Of a DNA stretch of 64,000 nucleotides, positions 26,909 through 36,806 are shown in pieces. A program made the translations under genes and the position numbers. Under the pieces are notes generated by a model. It saw only the letters and a program-made list of their open reading frames with translations. It was not told the DNA's origin and did not search any database. This DNA comes from Sphingomonas jaspsi DSM 18422 (GTDB taxonomy: Bacteria > Pseudomonadota > Alphaproteobacteria > Sphingomonadales > Sphingomonadaceae): assembly GCF_000585415.1 (NCBI RefSeq), contig NZ_KK073876.1, positions 1,981,810-2,045,809 on the forward strand, in the 5' to 3' direction. Numbering within the stretch: position 1 is the stretch's first letter; every line of letters begins with the position of its first letter.

Positions 26909-27373
26909 TTACGGCAGGCGCTTTGCCGGATAGGGCGTCCCGTCCTTGTGGAAGTAGCCCGCGTCCTCGAATTTCATGTCGATGTCCGAATAGGACCCGC
27001 CCCCTGCCCGATTCCCCGCGCTGATGGCGATGAAGACGCAATCGTCCTGGCCGCGGTTTATCATATGGTGCCCGTCGGTCGCACCGGCCTTCCATGCCGC
27101 GACATCGCCGGCGCGCAGCAGCGTTTCGCCTCCGTCCTCGACCAGCACGGCTTCGCCGGAGATCATCACCACCAACTCGTCTTCCGCCTCATGCCAGTGG
27201 CGCTGGCTCGACCATGCGCCGGGTTTCAGAACGACATGACTCGCCCCAAGCTCGGTCAACCCGGCCAGCGGAGCGATCCGTTTCCACCACCGCCCTTGCA
27301 CCGGCTCGTCGAACGGCGGCGGGTAACCCGTCGCGTTGGACGCTTCGACCGACTCAAGATCGACTTTCGGCAT
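26909..27373 (-). CDS. Cupin domain protein
   Basis: 154 aa with one cupin barrel. The first metal motif is QRHWHEAEDELVVMISGEA and the second is DGHHMINRG. The N-terminus is a conserved lead (SNATGYPPPFD, then WWKRI) found in transcription-factor-free cupins of this type. Likely a metal-binding small-molecule enzyme or sugar isomerase-like protein; no substrate can be assigned. AAGGAG stands 7 nt before the ATG. Divergent from dapE with a 26-bp gap. Confidence 0.85.
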   Translation of the reverse strand: MPKVDLESVEASNATGYPPPFDEPVQGRWWKRIAPLAGLTELGASHVVLKPGAWSSQRHWHEAEDELVVMISGEAVLVEDGGETLLRAGDVAAWKAGATDGHHMINRGQDDCVFIAISAGNRAGGGSYSDIDMKFEDAGYFHKDGTPYPAKRLP

Positions 27374-27399
27374 TGGCTGCTCCTTGCTAGGCCCATGCC

Positions 27400-28533
27400 A
27401 TGACCCACGCCGTCGATCCTGTCGAGCTTGCCCGCGCGCTCATCGCCTGCCCCAGCGTCACGCCCGCCCGCGGCGCGGTGTTCGACGTGCTGGAAGCGGC
27501 GCTAACCCCGCTCGGCTTCACCTGCCACCGCTTCGTGATGGGCGAGGCTCCTGACGGCCCGACTGAAAATTTGGTCGCGCTGCGCATAGCAGGCAACGGG
27601 CCGCATTTCGGCTTCGCCGGTCACCTCGACGTCGTGCCGCCGGGCGACGGCTGGTCGAGCGATCCCTTTGATCCGGTGATCGAGGACGGTGTCCTCACCG
27701 GCCGAGGCGCGGTCGACATGAAGAGCAGCATCGCCGCCTTCGTCGCGGCACTGGCCGACGGCCTGCCGGCACACGGCACGCTATCGCTGCTCATCACCGG
27801 CGACGAGGAAGGCTATGCCACCTATGGCACCCCGCGGATCATCGACTGGCTCAACCAGCGCAATATTCGCCCCGACATGATCCTGATCGGCGAGCCGACC
27901 TCGGTCGACCGCCTCGGCGACACGGTGAAGGTCGGGCGGCGCGGGTCGGTCAACATGTGGATCGACGTGCCCGGCCACCAGGGCCATGTCGCCTACCCCC
28001 ACCTCGCCGACAATCCGGTGCCCAAGCTGGCGCGGATCGTCGCAGCGCTGTCGGCGATACACCTCGACGATGGCACCGACCGTTTCCAGCCGTCCAACCT
28101 CGAATTCACCGGTATCGACACACCGACGCACGCCAGCAACGTCATTCCCGGCATGGCCACGGCCCAGCTCAACATCCGGTTCAACAACCTCCAGTCGGGC
28201 GAGGCTCTGGTGAAGATGGTCGAAGAGGTCGCCAGGCGCGAATGCCCCGAGGCGTCCGTTCGCGCCCGCATTTCGGGTGAAGCCTTCCTGACCCCGCCCG
28301 GACCGCTGTACGACGTGGTGGCCGACGCCATTCGCGAAGAAACCGGTATCGACACCGACCTGTCGACCAGCGGCGGCACCTCCGACGGGCGTTTCCTGAT
28401 CAAGCTGTGCCCGGTGGTCGATTTCGGCTTGCCCAACGCATCGATGCACAAGGTCGGCGAACATGCCCGGGTGGAGGACATCCGCACCCTCGCCCGCATT
28501 TATCGCCGGGTTATCGACAAGGTCTTCGCCTAA
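27400..28533 (+). CDS. dapE: Succinyl-diaminopimelate desuccinylase
   Basis: Zinc M20-family enzyme of lysine and peptidoglycan precursor synthesis, 377 aa. The metal-site motifs are FAGHLDVVPPGD, GRGAVDMKSSIAAF, ITGDEEGYATYGT and the C-terminal STSGGTSDGRFL. The dimerisation domain is in the middle (about 180-290). The length and motif order fit DapE rather than ArgE. Convergent with the GGDEF-EAL gene. Confidence 0.96.
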   Translation: MTHAVDPVELARALIACPSVTPARGAVFDVLEAALTPLGFTCHRFVMGEAPDGPTENLVALRIAGNGPHFGFAGHLDVVPPGDGWSSDPFDPVIEDGVLTGRGAVDMKSSIAAFVAALADGLPAHGTLSLLITGDEEGYATYGTPRIIDWLNQRNIRPDMILIGEPTSVDRLGDTVKVGRRGSVNMWIDVPGHQGHVAYPHLADNPVPKLARIVAALSAIHLDDGTDRFQPSNLEFTGIDTPTHASNVIPGMATAQLNIRFNNLQSGEALVKMVEEVARRECPEASVRARISGEAFLTPPGPLYDVVADAIREETGIDTDLSTSGGTSDGRFLIKLCPVVDFGLPNASMHKVGEHARVEDIRTLARIYRRVIDKVFA

Positions 28534-28534
28534 G

Positions 28535-30235
28535 TCAGGCGACGTCGCGGGCGTGCCGGTCGCTGTTGCGGGTCCAGCTGAGATATTCGTCCTCGAACAT
28601 CGGCTGGGCGAAGACGAAGCCCTGGACGGTGTCGCAGCCCATGGTGCGCAGGATATCGGCCTGGGCAACGGTCTCGACTGCCTCCGCCACCACTTCGGCG
28701 CCGATGCCCTTGACCAGCTGCACCACGGCCTGGACGACGACGCGTGCCTTCTCGCTGCTTTCAATGTCGGCGATCAGCGACGGGTCGAGCTTCACGCGGT
28801 CGAGTGGCATGCTGCGCAGCCGGGCGATGTTGGAATAGCCGGTACCGAAATCGTCGATCGCCACGCTGACGCCGTCACGGCGCAGGGAAGCAATCTCCTC
28901 CAGCACTTCCGGCGAACAATGCATCGCTGCGGTTTCGGTGAATTCGACTTCGACCAGCGACAAGGGAACCCCGGCCTGCTCGAACGTCGTGCGGAGGCGG
29001 ACGAAAAAGTCGGACCGGTCGAGCTGGCGCGGGCTGACGTTGAAGGCCAGGCGACGCGTCACTCCGTCCCGCTGCCAAACCGACAGCATGGCGGCGACTT
29101 CGCTCATCACCCAGTCGCCCAGCTCGGTGATGATGCCGGTCTGTTCGGCGATGGGGATGAAGCTGGACGGCTGCCGCATCCCTTCATTGGGATGGTTCCA
29201 GCGCAGCAGCGCTTCGGCCGCGACGATCTCGCCGGTCGTCAGGCTTAATTGCGGTTGCAGCGCCAGCAGGAACTCACCGCGCTGGACGGCTTCGCCCAGC
29301 GCCGCTTCGGTGTCGATCTTGCGTTGATGTTCGCTGGCGAGTGCTTCGGAGAACAGGCAATAGCGCCCGCCCCCTGAACTTTTCGCCTGATACATCGCAA
29401 TGTCGGCTGCGCGCATGAGCGATTCGATCGCCACGCCATGGTCGGGGCAAAGCGCAACGCCGACCGACGCACCGATGTCGATGCTGTGGCCATGAAGCTC
29501 GAACGGTTCGGAAATGGCGAGCGCGATCCGGCGCGCGACCCGCTCCGCGTCGGCCTGGGCCGCGACCTCCGGGAAGAAGATGGTGAACTCGTCACCCGCC
29601 AGGCGGGCGAGCAACGGGCGCGGACCGCCGCGGTCGTCGATTTCCGCCGTCACCACAACCCGCAGGCGGTTCGCGACCATGACCAGCAGCTGGTCGCCGC
29701 GCGCATGGCCCAGGCTATCGTTGACGTTCTTGAAGCGGTCGAGGTCGACGAACAGCATTGCCGCCATCTGACCGTCGCTGCGACCCGCCAGCAGCTTGTC
29801 AGCTTCGGCCCGGAAATTCAGCCGGTTGGGCAGCGACGTCACCGGGTCGTACATGCCCAGCGCATGGGCATTTTCAATCGATGCGCGAACCTCGGCGAAC
29901 AAGGTGTCTACCGCAGTGGCCAGCTTGGGCAACTTTTCGCGAACAACGGCGGGGGTCGGGCTGGTCAGGTCGCCCTGCTCGACCGCCAGCAAACGATCGC
30001 CCAGCGCGGAGAGCGCACGCGCGCCCTCGCTGTTGGGTCGTTCGGACGCGATATAGGCGACCAGCAGGCAGAACAGCCCGGCCATGATCGACGCCACGAC
30101 CTGCTGGTTGAAGGTGGTCAGATAGAGAAACGCCGACAGCGAAAAGATGAACGAGGCCAGGCCCGCGAACCCTGACAGGATCGCGTTGCTGACCTTCTGC
30201 GCCGTTTCTGCCGAAAGCTTCGAAATGGTCCTCAG
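28535..30235 (-). CDS. Membrane-anchored GGDEF-EAL protein
   Basis: Bifunctional-type cyclic di-GMP protein of about 566 aa. Two N-terminal transmembrane helices (FAGLASFIFSLSAFLYL and VVASIMAGLFCLLVAYI) come first. The GGDEF domain has DLDRFKNVNDSLGHARGD and AGDEF in place of GGDEF, with no RxxD inhibitory site. The EAL domain has EALLRWNHP, FTETAAM, DDFGTGYS and VVAEAVET, so the residues for phosphodiesterase activity are present. The start is doubtful: there is no ATG, GTG or TTG between the upstream smr stop and the first membrane helix. The CTG at 30235 is used here as the most plausible. Confidence 0.85.
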   Translation of the reverse strand: MRTISKLSAETAQKVSNAILSGFAGLASFIFSLSAFLYLTTFNQQVVASIMAGLFCLLVAYIASERPNSEGARALSALGDRLLAVEQGDLTSPTPAVVREKLPKLATAVDTLFAEVRASIENAHALGMYDPVTSLPNRLNFRAEADKLLAGRSDGQMAAMLFVDLDRFKNVNDSLGHARGDQLLVMVANRLRVVVTAEIDDRGGPRPLLARLAGDEFTIFFPEVAAQADAERVARRIALAISEPFELHGHSIDIGASVGVALCPDHGVAIESLMRAADIAMYQAKSSGGGRYCLFSEALASEHQRKIDTEAALGEAVQRGEFLLALQPQLSLTTGEIVAAEALLRWNHPNEGMRQPSSFIPIAEQTGIITELGDWVMSEVAAMLSVWQRDGVTRRLAFNVSPRQLDRSDFFVRLRTTFEQAGVPLSLVEVEFTETAAMHCSPEVLEEIASLRRDGVSVAIDDFGTGYSNIARLRSMPLDRVKLDPSLIADIESSEKARVVVQAVVQLVKGIGAEVVAEAVETVAQADILRTMGCDTVQGFVFAQPMFEDEYLSWTRNSDRHARDVA

Positions 30236-30300
30236 CCCTTCCCCGCCCGATTGCGGCAGGGTCAGGCTTAAACAGGTGAGGTTAAAAAAAGGTGGAGGAC

Positions 30301-30843
30301 TCAGCGGCGGCGGAGGATGATGTAGAGACTGCCCCCGCCTCCGTGGCGACGGTGCGCACCTCGTACCGCCGCGATGCTGTCGGCGTGGCGGCTGTGGGCC
30401 AGCCAATCGTTAACGACAGCACGGATTTTGCCTCGCTGGATGGGCGGCTCGCCGCGCCGTTCATGACCGGTTACCAGCAGGATCACGCGGTCGCCTGTCC
30501 CGATCGCCTGCTCCAGCATCCGGTCGATCGCGGCCCACGCCCGGTCGAGGCTGTGACCGTGCAGGTCGAGCACGCGGTCGATCTCGACCCGACCGGAACG
30601 GATCAAACGGTCCCAGCTGCCGTCGAGCGTCGCGTGCTGGATCGGGCGAACGACCGGCCTGGCCGGCTCCGGCGCTTTCGGCGCGGGAAGTCGGCCCCTG
30701 ACGAGTTTCGCCGTCGGCATCTTGACCGGCGCCGACGGGGCTATGGGATGATAGTCGGGATCCTTGCGTTCGCGCGACAGCGGGCGGATGGTCGCGGTCA
30801 CCTTGGACCACAGCGCCTCTTCGTCAGCGTTGAGTCGACGCAC
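30301..30843 (-). CDS. Smr/MutS2 family protein
   Basis: 180 aa. After a proline-rich N-terminal half, the Smr domain occupies about 90-180, with VLDLHGHSLDRAW at its start and LLVTGHERRGEP before the final HGGGGSLYIILRR. Smr domains are nucleases acting on DNA or RNA. I chose the GTG at MRRLNADE, which overlaps mltA by 20 nt. It forms the third gene of the tim44-mltA-smr unit usual for alphaproteobacteria. Confidence 0.9.
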   Translation of the reverse strand: MRRLNADEEALWSKVTATIRPLSRERKDPDYHPIAPSAPVKMPTAKLVRGRLPAPKAPEPARPVVRPIQHATLDGSWDRLIRSGRVEIDRVLDLHGHSLDRAWAAIDRMLEQAIGTGDRVILLVTGHERRGEPPIQRGKIRAVVNDWLAHSRHADSIAAVRGAHRRHGGGGSLYIILRRR

Positions 30844-32026
30844 CGCTCGCCGCCAGCCGCGCCGCACTGCCTTTCGGCAGCAACAGCAATGCCTTGCCCT
30901 TGCTCGACAGCTTTCCGGCAAACGCCTTGGCGGCATCGCCAGCACCCCAATAGGTGTCGAAGCGGTTTGCGCCCTTGATCGCGCCGCCGGTATCCTGCGC
31001 CACCCATAGTCGCTGCCCGGCGAACGCGTCGAGCTGGAGGAAGACTGGGGCGCCTAGCGGCACGAAGGCGGGATCGATCGCGACGCTGACCTGCGGCACG
31101 ACCGGCACGTTGAGTGCGCCGAGCGGACCACTGCCACCGAGTTCGCGGAAGAAAACGTAGCTGGGGTTTTCCCGCATCAGCGATTTTCCGCCGTCAGGCT
31201 GCGCCCGCATCCAGGCGATGATGCCGTCCATTGTCGCGCCGCCCTTCGGCAGCAACGCCCGATCGCGCAACAGCCGACCGATGGCGACATAGGGCTGGCC
31301 GTTCTGCTCGGCATAGCCGATCCGCATTACCTCGCCGTTGGGCCCGTGCAGTCGACCCGACCCCTGGACTTGCAGGAAGAAGAGGTCGATCGGGTCCGCG
31401 ACCCAGGCGATGGGCGTTTCAGCGGACAGCGCCCCGTCCTCGATCTCAGCCCGCGTGAAATAGGGCAGGCAGGCGCCATCGGCATCCACGCGACCGCGGC
31501 CGCTGGTGCCGTCGGGCCGGGTACAGCGGACCAGGCTGGCGGGCTTGCCGTAGACGGGTACGTCGAAACCCGTTTGCCGCGTCCGGACGCCCGGAATTTC
31601 CGATTCGTAATAGCCGGTCGAAAAGGCGGCGCCGTCGCCGACTTGGACCCAATCGAACCGGTCGGCGAAAAAGCGTGCCGCGTCGGCGTCGGCGACACTG
31701 GTCGCCTCGGCGCAGACCGCGCGCCAGTCGGAAGGCTGGGTCAGACCGCTCCGATCGACTTTGGACTGCAGCGACGCGCAACTCGACCGGAAGGCGGATA
31801 GCGCGGGCGCGGCGGTTGCGACGTCAAACGCGGGGGCTTGGACCAGCGTGACACCGGCCTCGGCGGCCGTCGCAAATGTCGGGGTGGGCGCCGGTTCGGC
31901 TGGCGCTGCGACCGGCGGCGTTACGGCCACGGGCTGCTCGACGCTCGGCGGAGTTGTGGGGCGCGTAGCGCAAGCACTCAACAACAGGGCGGCGCCAAGC
32001 GCGACCCCGCGAAGGAACGCGCTCAC
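30824..32026 (-). CDS. mltA: Membrane-bound lytic murein transglycosylase A
   Basis: Lipoprotein of 400 aa that cleaves peptidoglycan glycan strands with formation of 1,6-anhydro-muropeptides. The signal peptide ends in the lipobox LSAC (Cys19), followed by a Pro/Ala linker. The MltA domain holds TGYYESEIPGVRTR, FFLQVQGSGRL and the C-terminal 3D motif VAQDTGGAIKGANRFDTYWG with its Asp residues. GTG start overlaps the tim44 stop (GTGA). Confidence 0.94.
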   Translation of the reverse strand: MSAFLRGVALGAALLLSACATRPTTPPSVEQPVAVTPPVAAPAEPAPTPTFATAAEAGVTLVQAPAFDVATAAPALSAFRSSCASLQSKVDRSGLTQPSDWRAVCAEATSVADADAARFFADRFDWVQVGDGAAFSTGYYESEIPGVRTRQTGFDVPVYGKPASLVRCTRPDGTSGRGRVDADGACLPYFTRAEIEDGALSAETPIAWVADPIDLFFLQVQGSGRLHGPNGEVMRIGYAEQNGQPYVAIGRLLRDRALLPKGGATMDGIIAWMRAQPDGGKSLMRENPSYVFFRELGGSGPLGALNVPVVPQVSVAIDPAFVPLGAPVFLQLDAFAGQRLWVAQDTGGAIKGANRFDTYWGAGDAAKAFAGKLSSKGKALLLLPKGSAARLAASGASTQR

Positions 32027-32685
32027 TCTTCTTCGTCGGTCTCGACCAGGATCCAGTTGGGATCGTTGGTCGACAGGTCGCGGCGGAAGGTCCAGCGATC
32101 GCGGGTCTGGACCGCGTCGGACAGCGACCCAGCAACCACGTCGCCGTCGGCATTACGGGTCACGGCGGCGATATCCGCCTCGAACCGTACGGTGACCATG
32201 GCGACGCGATGCTCAAGCTCGGCGGCGACGATGACGGCCTGCTCGACCGCAACCAGCCGGTTGTCGATGGTCAGGCCCTGCTTCTTCTGTTCATCGATCG
32301 CCGCAGCGAACGTCTCGTAGACATGGCCGTCGACGTAGGGACGTAGCGCTGCTGCATCGCCCTTCCAGAAGGATTCGAGGATCAGGCGATAGGCCCCCTT
32401 GGCACCTTCGAGGAAGCGCGCCACGTCGAACGACGGATCGGCCGCAAGAATGGCGCGAACGCCGGCACCGGCGAGGGGCAGATAGGCATAGTCGTCGGGA
32501 TCGGACACCGGACGAACCGCGGCAGGCACCGACTGGGGCGTCGGTTCGACGCGCTTGTCCAAGGCATCGGGCTCGGTCGGCTTCAGGATCGGCTGCTGCT
32601 CATGGCCCGTGCGTTCGCCCAGCACGCGGTACAGCTGCAGGCCGATGAAGAGCGCGACGAGCGCAAGGACGATAATGGCAGTCAA
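32023..32685 (-). CDS. Tim44/TimA family protein
   Basis: 220 aa. An N-terminal membrane anchor (residues 3-19) is followed by a variable linker and the Tim44-like domain (about 75-215), with FLEGAKGAYRLILESFWKGD near its start and DRWTFRRDLSTNDPNWILVET at the end. The domain binds the membrane in mitochondrial Tim44; in bacteria it is found near mltA but its role is unclear. TTG start, leader of about 30 nt from the promoter at 32722. Confidence 0.9.
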   Translation of the reverse strand: MTAIIVLALVALFIGLQLYRVLGERTGHEQQPILKPTEPDALDKRVEPTPQSVPAAVRPVSDPDDYAYLPLAGAGVRAILAADPSFDVARFLEGAKGAYRLILESFWKGDAAALRPYVDGHVYETFAAAIDEQKKQGLTIDNRLVAVEQAVIVAAELEHRVAMVTVRFEADIAAVTRNADGDVVAGSLSDAVQTRDRWTFRRDLSTNDPNWILVETDEEE

Positions 32686-32721
32686 CGACGATTCCCGTTC
32701 GGCTGAGGATGTTTCGACCCT

Positions 32722-32750
32722 AACATAATGCGCTTAACGCTTGGATTCAA
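32722..32750 (-). promoter_or_regulatory. Promoter for tim44-mltA-smr
   Basis: On the minus strand TTGAAT (32750-32745) and TATGTT (32727-32722) are separated by exactly 17 bp, well placed in the 193-bp gap between tim44 and the divergent secB gene. Confidence 0.6.
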
Positions 32751-32878
32751 AGGTCGCTCCATCCTGTTTTCGCGCCATTGCGCCGTTTAGGCTGGGCTGC
32801 TAGTCGCTCGGGCCGAACGGCGCGACCGGATTCCGGCCCGCGTGACCGCACCCAACGCTTTAATTTCCCGAGGATTTC

Positions 32879-33403
32879 ATGGCCGAACAGGACCCGATTA
32901 CCCCCGCTCCCGAAAACAATGGCGACGACGCGCCGCAGGCGGCGACCATCGCGCATTATGTGAAGGACCTGTCGGCGGAAAGCCCGTCGGCCCCGACCGT
33001 CTTTCAGTGGACGGAACAGGCCGCGATCGACGTCCAGTTCGGCATCAACGGCACCAAGGTCGCCGACGACGTCCACGAAGTCGTGATGAAGATCGACGTC
33101 AAGGCGACCTCGGCGCAGGGCACGCACTTCATCGTCGACCTCAGCTACGGCGGCCTGTTCGCCTTCCGCAACATTCCGGAAGAAGCGCTGCCGCCTTTCC
33201 TGCTGGCCGAAGCGCCGCGCCTGATGTTCCCGTTTGCGCGCCAGGTTGTCGCCAACGCCATCCAGCACATGGGCTTCCCGCCTCTGCTGCTTGAACCGGT
33301 CGACTTCGGTGCCGCCTTCGCGGCGCAGCTTGAAGCCGAACAGACCGCCCAGGCTGCCGACCAGCCGGGCGGCGCGGGCGAACCGCCCGTCGGCAACGCC
33401 TAA
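32879..33403 (+). CDS. secB: Protein-export chaperone SecB
   Basis: 174 aa, tetrameric chaperone that delivers unfolded precursors to SecA. Family features: YVKDLSAESPSAP, VFQWTEQAAIDVQF, VDLSYGGLFAF and the C-terminal GFPPLLLEPVDFGAAF. GAGGA is 5 nt upstream of the ATG. It is divergent from tim44, the conserved alphaproteobacterial arrangement. The last 20 residues are a flexible Gln/Ala/Gly tail. Confidence 0.97.
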   Translation: MAEQDPITPAPENNGDDAPQAATIAHYVKDLSAESPSAPTVFQWTEQAAIDVQFGINGTKVADDVHEVVMKIDVKATSAQGTHFIVDLSYGGLFAFRNIPEEALPPFLLAEAPRLMFPFARQVVANAIQHMGFPPLLLEPVDFGAAFAAQLEAEQTAQAADQPGGAGEPPVGNA

Positions 33404-33424
33404 CCGTCCGCCCCGGCTCATCGC

Positions 33425-35002
33425 ATGGCCAAGCAGGGCATGAACCTGGTAAAGGCCACCGGCACGATCGGTGGCCTGACCCTCGTCAGTCGCGTCGCCG
33501 GCTTCGGCCGCGAAATGCTGATGAGCCGCGTGATGGGCGCAAGCTGGCAGGCGGACGCCTTTTTCATCGCGTTCCGCCTGCCCAACACCTTCCGCCGCCT
33601 GTTCGGCGAAGGCGCATTCAGCGCAGGCTTCGTGCCGCTCTACGCGCAGCGGCTCCAGGGGCCGGAAGGCGAAGAGGGCGCGAAGAAATTTTCCGAAGAG
33701 GTGCTGGCGGTATTCGCACCGACGCTGATCCTCTTCACCCTCTTCTTCCAGCTGATCATGCCGCTCTTCGTCGCGGCGATCAGCGGTTATCACGGTGAAA
33801 AGCTGGCGCTCGCCACCTTCCTCACCCGGATCACCTTCCCTTACCTGATCCTGATCAGCCTGGTGTCGCTGTTCAGCGGCATCTTGAACAGCCTGTCGCG
33901 TTTCACCGCGGCGGCCTTCGCACCGGCATTGCTCAACGTAGCGATGCTCGCGGCGCTGATCCTCGACCGACGCGGCGGCGAAGGCACGGCGACCACGCTG
34001 GCGATCGCGGTCACGCTCGGCGGCGTGCTCCAGCTCGGGCTGCTGATCCTTGCCTGCGCGCGTGCCGGTATCGTACTTAAATGGCGGCGTCCCCGCGTCA
34101 CGCCCGGCGTGCGCCAGTTTGTGAAGGTCGTCATCCCCGCGACGCTTGGCGCGGGCGTCTACCAGATCAGCGCGTTCATCGACACCTTCTTCCTCGCCCG
34201 CATCGGCACCGGCGCCCAGAGCTATTTCAACTACGCCGACCGCCTCAACCAGCTTCCGCTCGGCGTGATCGGCGCGGCTGTGGGCACCGCCATCCTGCCG
34301 CAGGTCAGCCGCTTCATCGGTGCTGGCGATCCCAAGGAGGCCGCGCATGTCCAGGGCCGCGCGATGGAGCTTGCGATGCTGCTGTGCATCCCTGCCGCGG
34401 TCGCGCTGGCGATCACGGCAGGACCGCTTGCCAGTGCGCTGTTCCAGGGCGGGCGCTTCACCGCCGCCGACGCCCAGCTGACCGGCATCACCCTGTCGAT
34501 CATCGTCATGGGCCTGCCCGCCTATGTGCTGGTAAAGGTGCTGACCCCGGGCTTTTACGCGCGCCAGGACACAGCGACGCCGGTCAAGACTGCGATTGTC
34601 ACGCTGGTCGCCAACGTCGTCCTCAATTTCGTCCTCATCCACCTCTACGGCATCGCCGGCCTCGCCGCCGCAATGGCGAGCTGCGCCTGGCTCAACTGCC
34701 TGCTGCTCTACGTCATCCTGCACCGCCGCGGCCATTTCACGATCGAAGGCTGGCTGGCGACGCGCATCTTCAAGCAACTGCTTGCCGGCGCGGCGATGGG
34801 CGCGGTGCTGTGGCTGGTCCAGACCAGCCTGCCCGGCTTCTTCACCGGCAGCGCCGGGCACCGCCTGCTCGGCGTTGCGGCGCTCGTCGGTAGCGGCATG
34901 GCGGTTTACTTCCCGATGGTCTGGCTGATCGGCGGGATGGACAAGGAAGACATTAACGCGCTGCTCCGCCGGCGCGGCAAGAAGGGCAGCGATTCAGTAT
35001 GA
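33425..35002 (+). CDS. murJ: Lipid II flippase MurJ
   Basis: 525 aa, polytopic MOP-superfamily protein with about 14 transmembrane helices, which flips lipid II to the periplasm. Recognised from [19 protein letters not shown], the conserved [26 protein letters not shown] region and [19 protein letters not shown]. The true start could be the MNLVKA methionine five codons later. Its stop overlaps the trpS start. Confidence 0.95.
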   Translation: MAKQGMNLVKATGTIGGLTLVSRVAGFGREMLMSRVMGASWQADAFFIAFRLPNTFRRLFGEGAFSAGFVPLYAQRLQGPEGEEGAKKFSEEVLAVFAPTLILFTLFFQLIMPLFVAAISGYHGEKLALATFLTRITFPYLILISLVSLFSGILNSLSRFTAAAFAPALLNVAMLAALILDRRGGEGTATTLAIAVTLGGVLQLGLLILACARAGIVLKWRRPRVTPGVRQFVKVVIPATLGAGVYQISAFIDTFFLARIGTGAQSYFNYADRLNQLPLGVIGAAVGTAILPQVSRFIGAGDPKEAAHVQGRAMELAMLLCIPAAVALAITAGPLASALFQGGRFTAADAQLTGITLSIIVMGLPAYVLVKVLTPGFYARQDTATPVKTAIVTLVANVVLNFVLIHLYGIAGLAAAMASCAWLNCLLLYVILHRRGHFTIEGWLATRIFKQLLAGAAMGAVLWLVQTSLPGFFTGSAGHRLLGVAALVGSGMAVYFPMVWLIGGMDKEDINALLRRRGKKGSDSV

Positions 35003-36000
35003 CGCAGATGCGCGTGGTGTCGGGCATCCAGCCGACCGGCGATCTCCACCTCGGCAATTTGCTCGGCGCGATCCTGCGCTGGGAGAGGATGCAGCATGAG
35101 GCGCCCTGCCTGTTCTTCCTCGCCGACCTCCACTCGCTGAGCGATCACATCGATCCGGCCGTTCGTCTCGCCAATCGCCGCGAGATGGCCGCGGCGCTGG
35201 TCGCCAGCGGTATCGACACCGACAAGTCGATCCTGTTCGCCCAGTCCGACGTGCCCGCGCATGCCGAACTGTGCTGGATCCTCAACGGGACCGCTCGCAT
35301 GGGCTGGCTCAATCGCATGACGCAGTGGAAGGACAAGGCGGGCAAGAACCGCGAAGCGGCTTCGGTCGCGCTGTTCGACTATCCGGTGCTGCAGGCGGCC
35401 GACATCCTGCTTTATCAGGCGACCCATGTCCCGGTGGGCGAGGATCAGAAGCAGCACATCGAACTCACCCGCGACATCGCGATCAAGTTCAACAATGATT
35501 TCGACACCGAGCTGTTCACCGTACCCCAACCCTTCATCGGCGGCGGGACCGCGGCGCGCGTGATGAGCCTTCGCGACGGCACCAGGAAGATGAGCAAGTC
35601 CGATCCGTCGGACATGAGCCGCATCAACCTGACCGACAGCGACGATGCGATTGCGCAGAAAATCCGCAAGGCCAAGACCGACCCCGAACCGCTGCCCGAC
35701 GATCCCGCCCTGCTGGCCGACCGGCCCGAAGCGAAAAACCTCGTCGGCATCATGGCCGCGGTGACGGGGCGCGACGAAGCCGCCTTGCTCGCCGACCATG
35801 CCGGCCAGTTCGGACCGTTCAAGGCGGCGCTGGCCGATGCGCTGGTCGCCATGCTCCACCCGCTGCGCGACCGGCTCGACGAACTGCGCAAGGACGAGGC
35901 CGCAATCGACGCGATTCTCGAAAAGGGCGCTGCTAAAGCGGCCGATCTCGCCGCGCCGACTCTTGCCGGGGCCTACCGGGCAATCGGCCTTAAACGATAG
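34999..36000 (+). CDS. trpS: Tryptophanyl-tRNA synthetase
   Basis: Class I aminoacyl-tRNA synthetase, 333 aa. The HIGH-type motif is HLGN in [15 protein letters not shown], and the KMSKS loop is [11 protein letters not shown]. Trp-specific segments [12 protein letters not shown] and [22 protein letters not shown] are intact. The ATG overlaps the murJ stop (ATGA), so the two are probably co-transcribed. Confidence 0.97.
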   Translation: MTQMRVVSGIQPTGDLHLGNLLGAILRWERMQHEAPCLFFLADLHSLSDHIDPAVRLANRREMAAALVASGIDTDKSILFAQSDVPAHAELCWILNGTARMGWLNRMTQWKDKAGKNREAASVALFDYPVLQAADILLYQATHVPVGEDQKQHIELTRDIAIKFNNDFDTELFTVPQPFIGGGTAARVMSLRDGTRKMSKSDPSDMSRINLTDSDDAIAQKIRKAKTDPEPLPDDPALLADRPEAKNLVGIMAAVTGRDEAALLADHAGQFGPFKAALADALVAMLHPLRDRLDELRKDEAAIDAILEKGAAKAADLAAPTLAGAYRAIGLKR

Positions 36001-36059
36001 GACGGGTCGGCCAGCCGACTCATTCGTTTCATCGTCTGTTCAGAACGTCTCGTGCTATA

Positions 36060-36076
36060 CCCTTAACCCGTAAGGG
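36060..36076. other. Small perfect inverted repeat before the DUF4136 gene
   Basis: CCCTTA-N5-TAAGGG lies 27 bp upstream of the start codon, in a 100-bp gap after trpS. It could be an mRNA hairpin near the ribosome site or an operator. A second short stem, GTCGG-N4-CCGAC, occurs just after the trpS stop. Confidence 0.3.
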
Positions 36077-36102
36077 GATTTCCGACTCGGAAAGGGTGTC
36101 AC

Positions 36103-36783
36103 ATGCGTTTTTCAAAGATCGCCGCTGCTATCATGCTGGGCGTTTCGGCGGTCGGGCTTAGCGCCTGCGCCACCGGCTTCCCGACCAAGGTTTCGCGTTA
36201 TCAGGCGATGCCGGCGCCGCAGGGCCAGAGCTTCGTCGTCGTCCCGGCCGATGCTCGCAACATGGGCGGGCTCGAATTTTCGCGCTACGCCGACATGGTC
36301 GCGGCCGGCATGCAGGCGCAGGGCTATGCCCGCGCTCCGTCGATCGATCAGGCGACGATGGTCGTCCAGGTCGGCTACGGGGTCGACCAGGGTCGTACCG
36401 AATATGTCGAGGATCCGTTCTACTACAGCCGCCGCGACCCGTTCTGGACCGGCTATTACGGCCGTCCCTACTATTCGCGCTTCGGCTATCGCTCGCGCCT
36501 GTCGCCCTTTTACTACGGTTGGGACGACCCCTTCTGGTACTCGCCGTTCGATCAGTCGATCCGCAGCTACACCAGTTACAAGAGCGAGCTGACGATGAAC
36601 ATCCGTCGCAAGGCGGACAATGCGTCGCTGTTCGAAGGCCGTGCGCAGGCGCGGTCGACCGACGATAACCTTGCTCGGATCGTTCCGAACCTGGTCGAAG
36701 CGATGTTCACCGGCTTCCCGGGCCGTTCGGGCGAAACGGTGCGCATCACCGTGCCGCCGGCGCCCAAGCAGGCGAAGAACTAA
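36103..36783 (+). CDS. DUF4136 lipoprotein with Tyr-rich insert
   Basis: 226 aa lipoprotein: the lipobox LSAC puts the acylated Cys at about residue 22. The DUF4136 fold is recognisable in GLEFSRYADMVAAGMQAQGY and in the C-terminal SLFEGRAQARSTDDNLARIVPNLVEAMF. A segment of about 45 residues (roughly 105-152) is unusually rich in Tyr, Phe, Trp, Asp and Arg. Probably outer-membrane anchored; function unknown. A strong terminator follows. Confidence 0.85.
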   Translation: MRFSKIAAAIMLGVSAVGLSACATGFPTKVSRYQAMPAPQGQSFVVVPADARNMGGLEFSRYADMVAAGMQAQGYARAPSIDQATMVVQVGYGVDQGRTEYVEDPFYYSRRDPFWTGYYGRPYYSRFGYRSRLSPFYYGWDDPFWYSPFDQSIRSYTSYKSELTMNIRRKADNASLFEGRAQARSTDDNLARIVPNLVEAMFTGFPGRSGETVRITVPPAPKQAKN

Positions 36784-36806
36784 CCGAATCGAGAGCGGGG
36801 TTCTCG

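Noticed and set aside
32747..34861. Minus-strand open frame of about 700 codons across secB and murJ
   Set aside because: Antisense to two certain genes; composition (Glu, Arg, His, Gln rich) is typical of complement frames of membrane protein genes.
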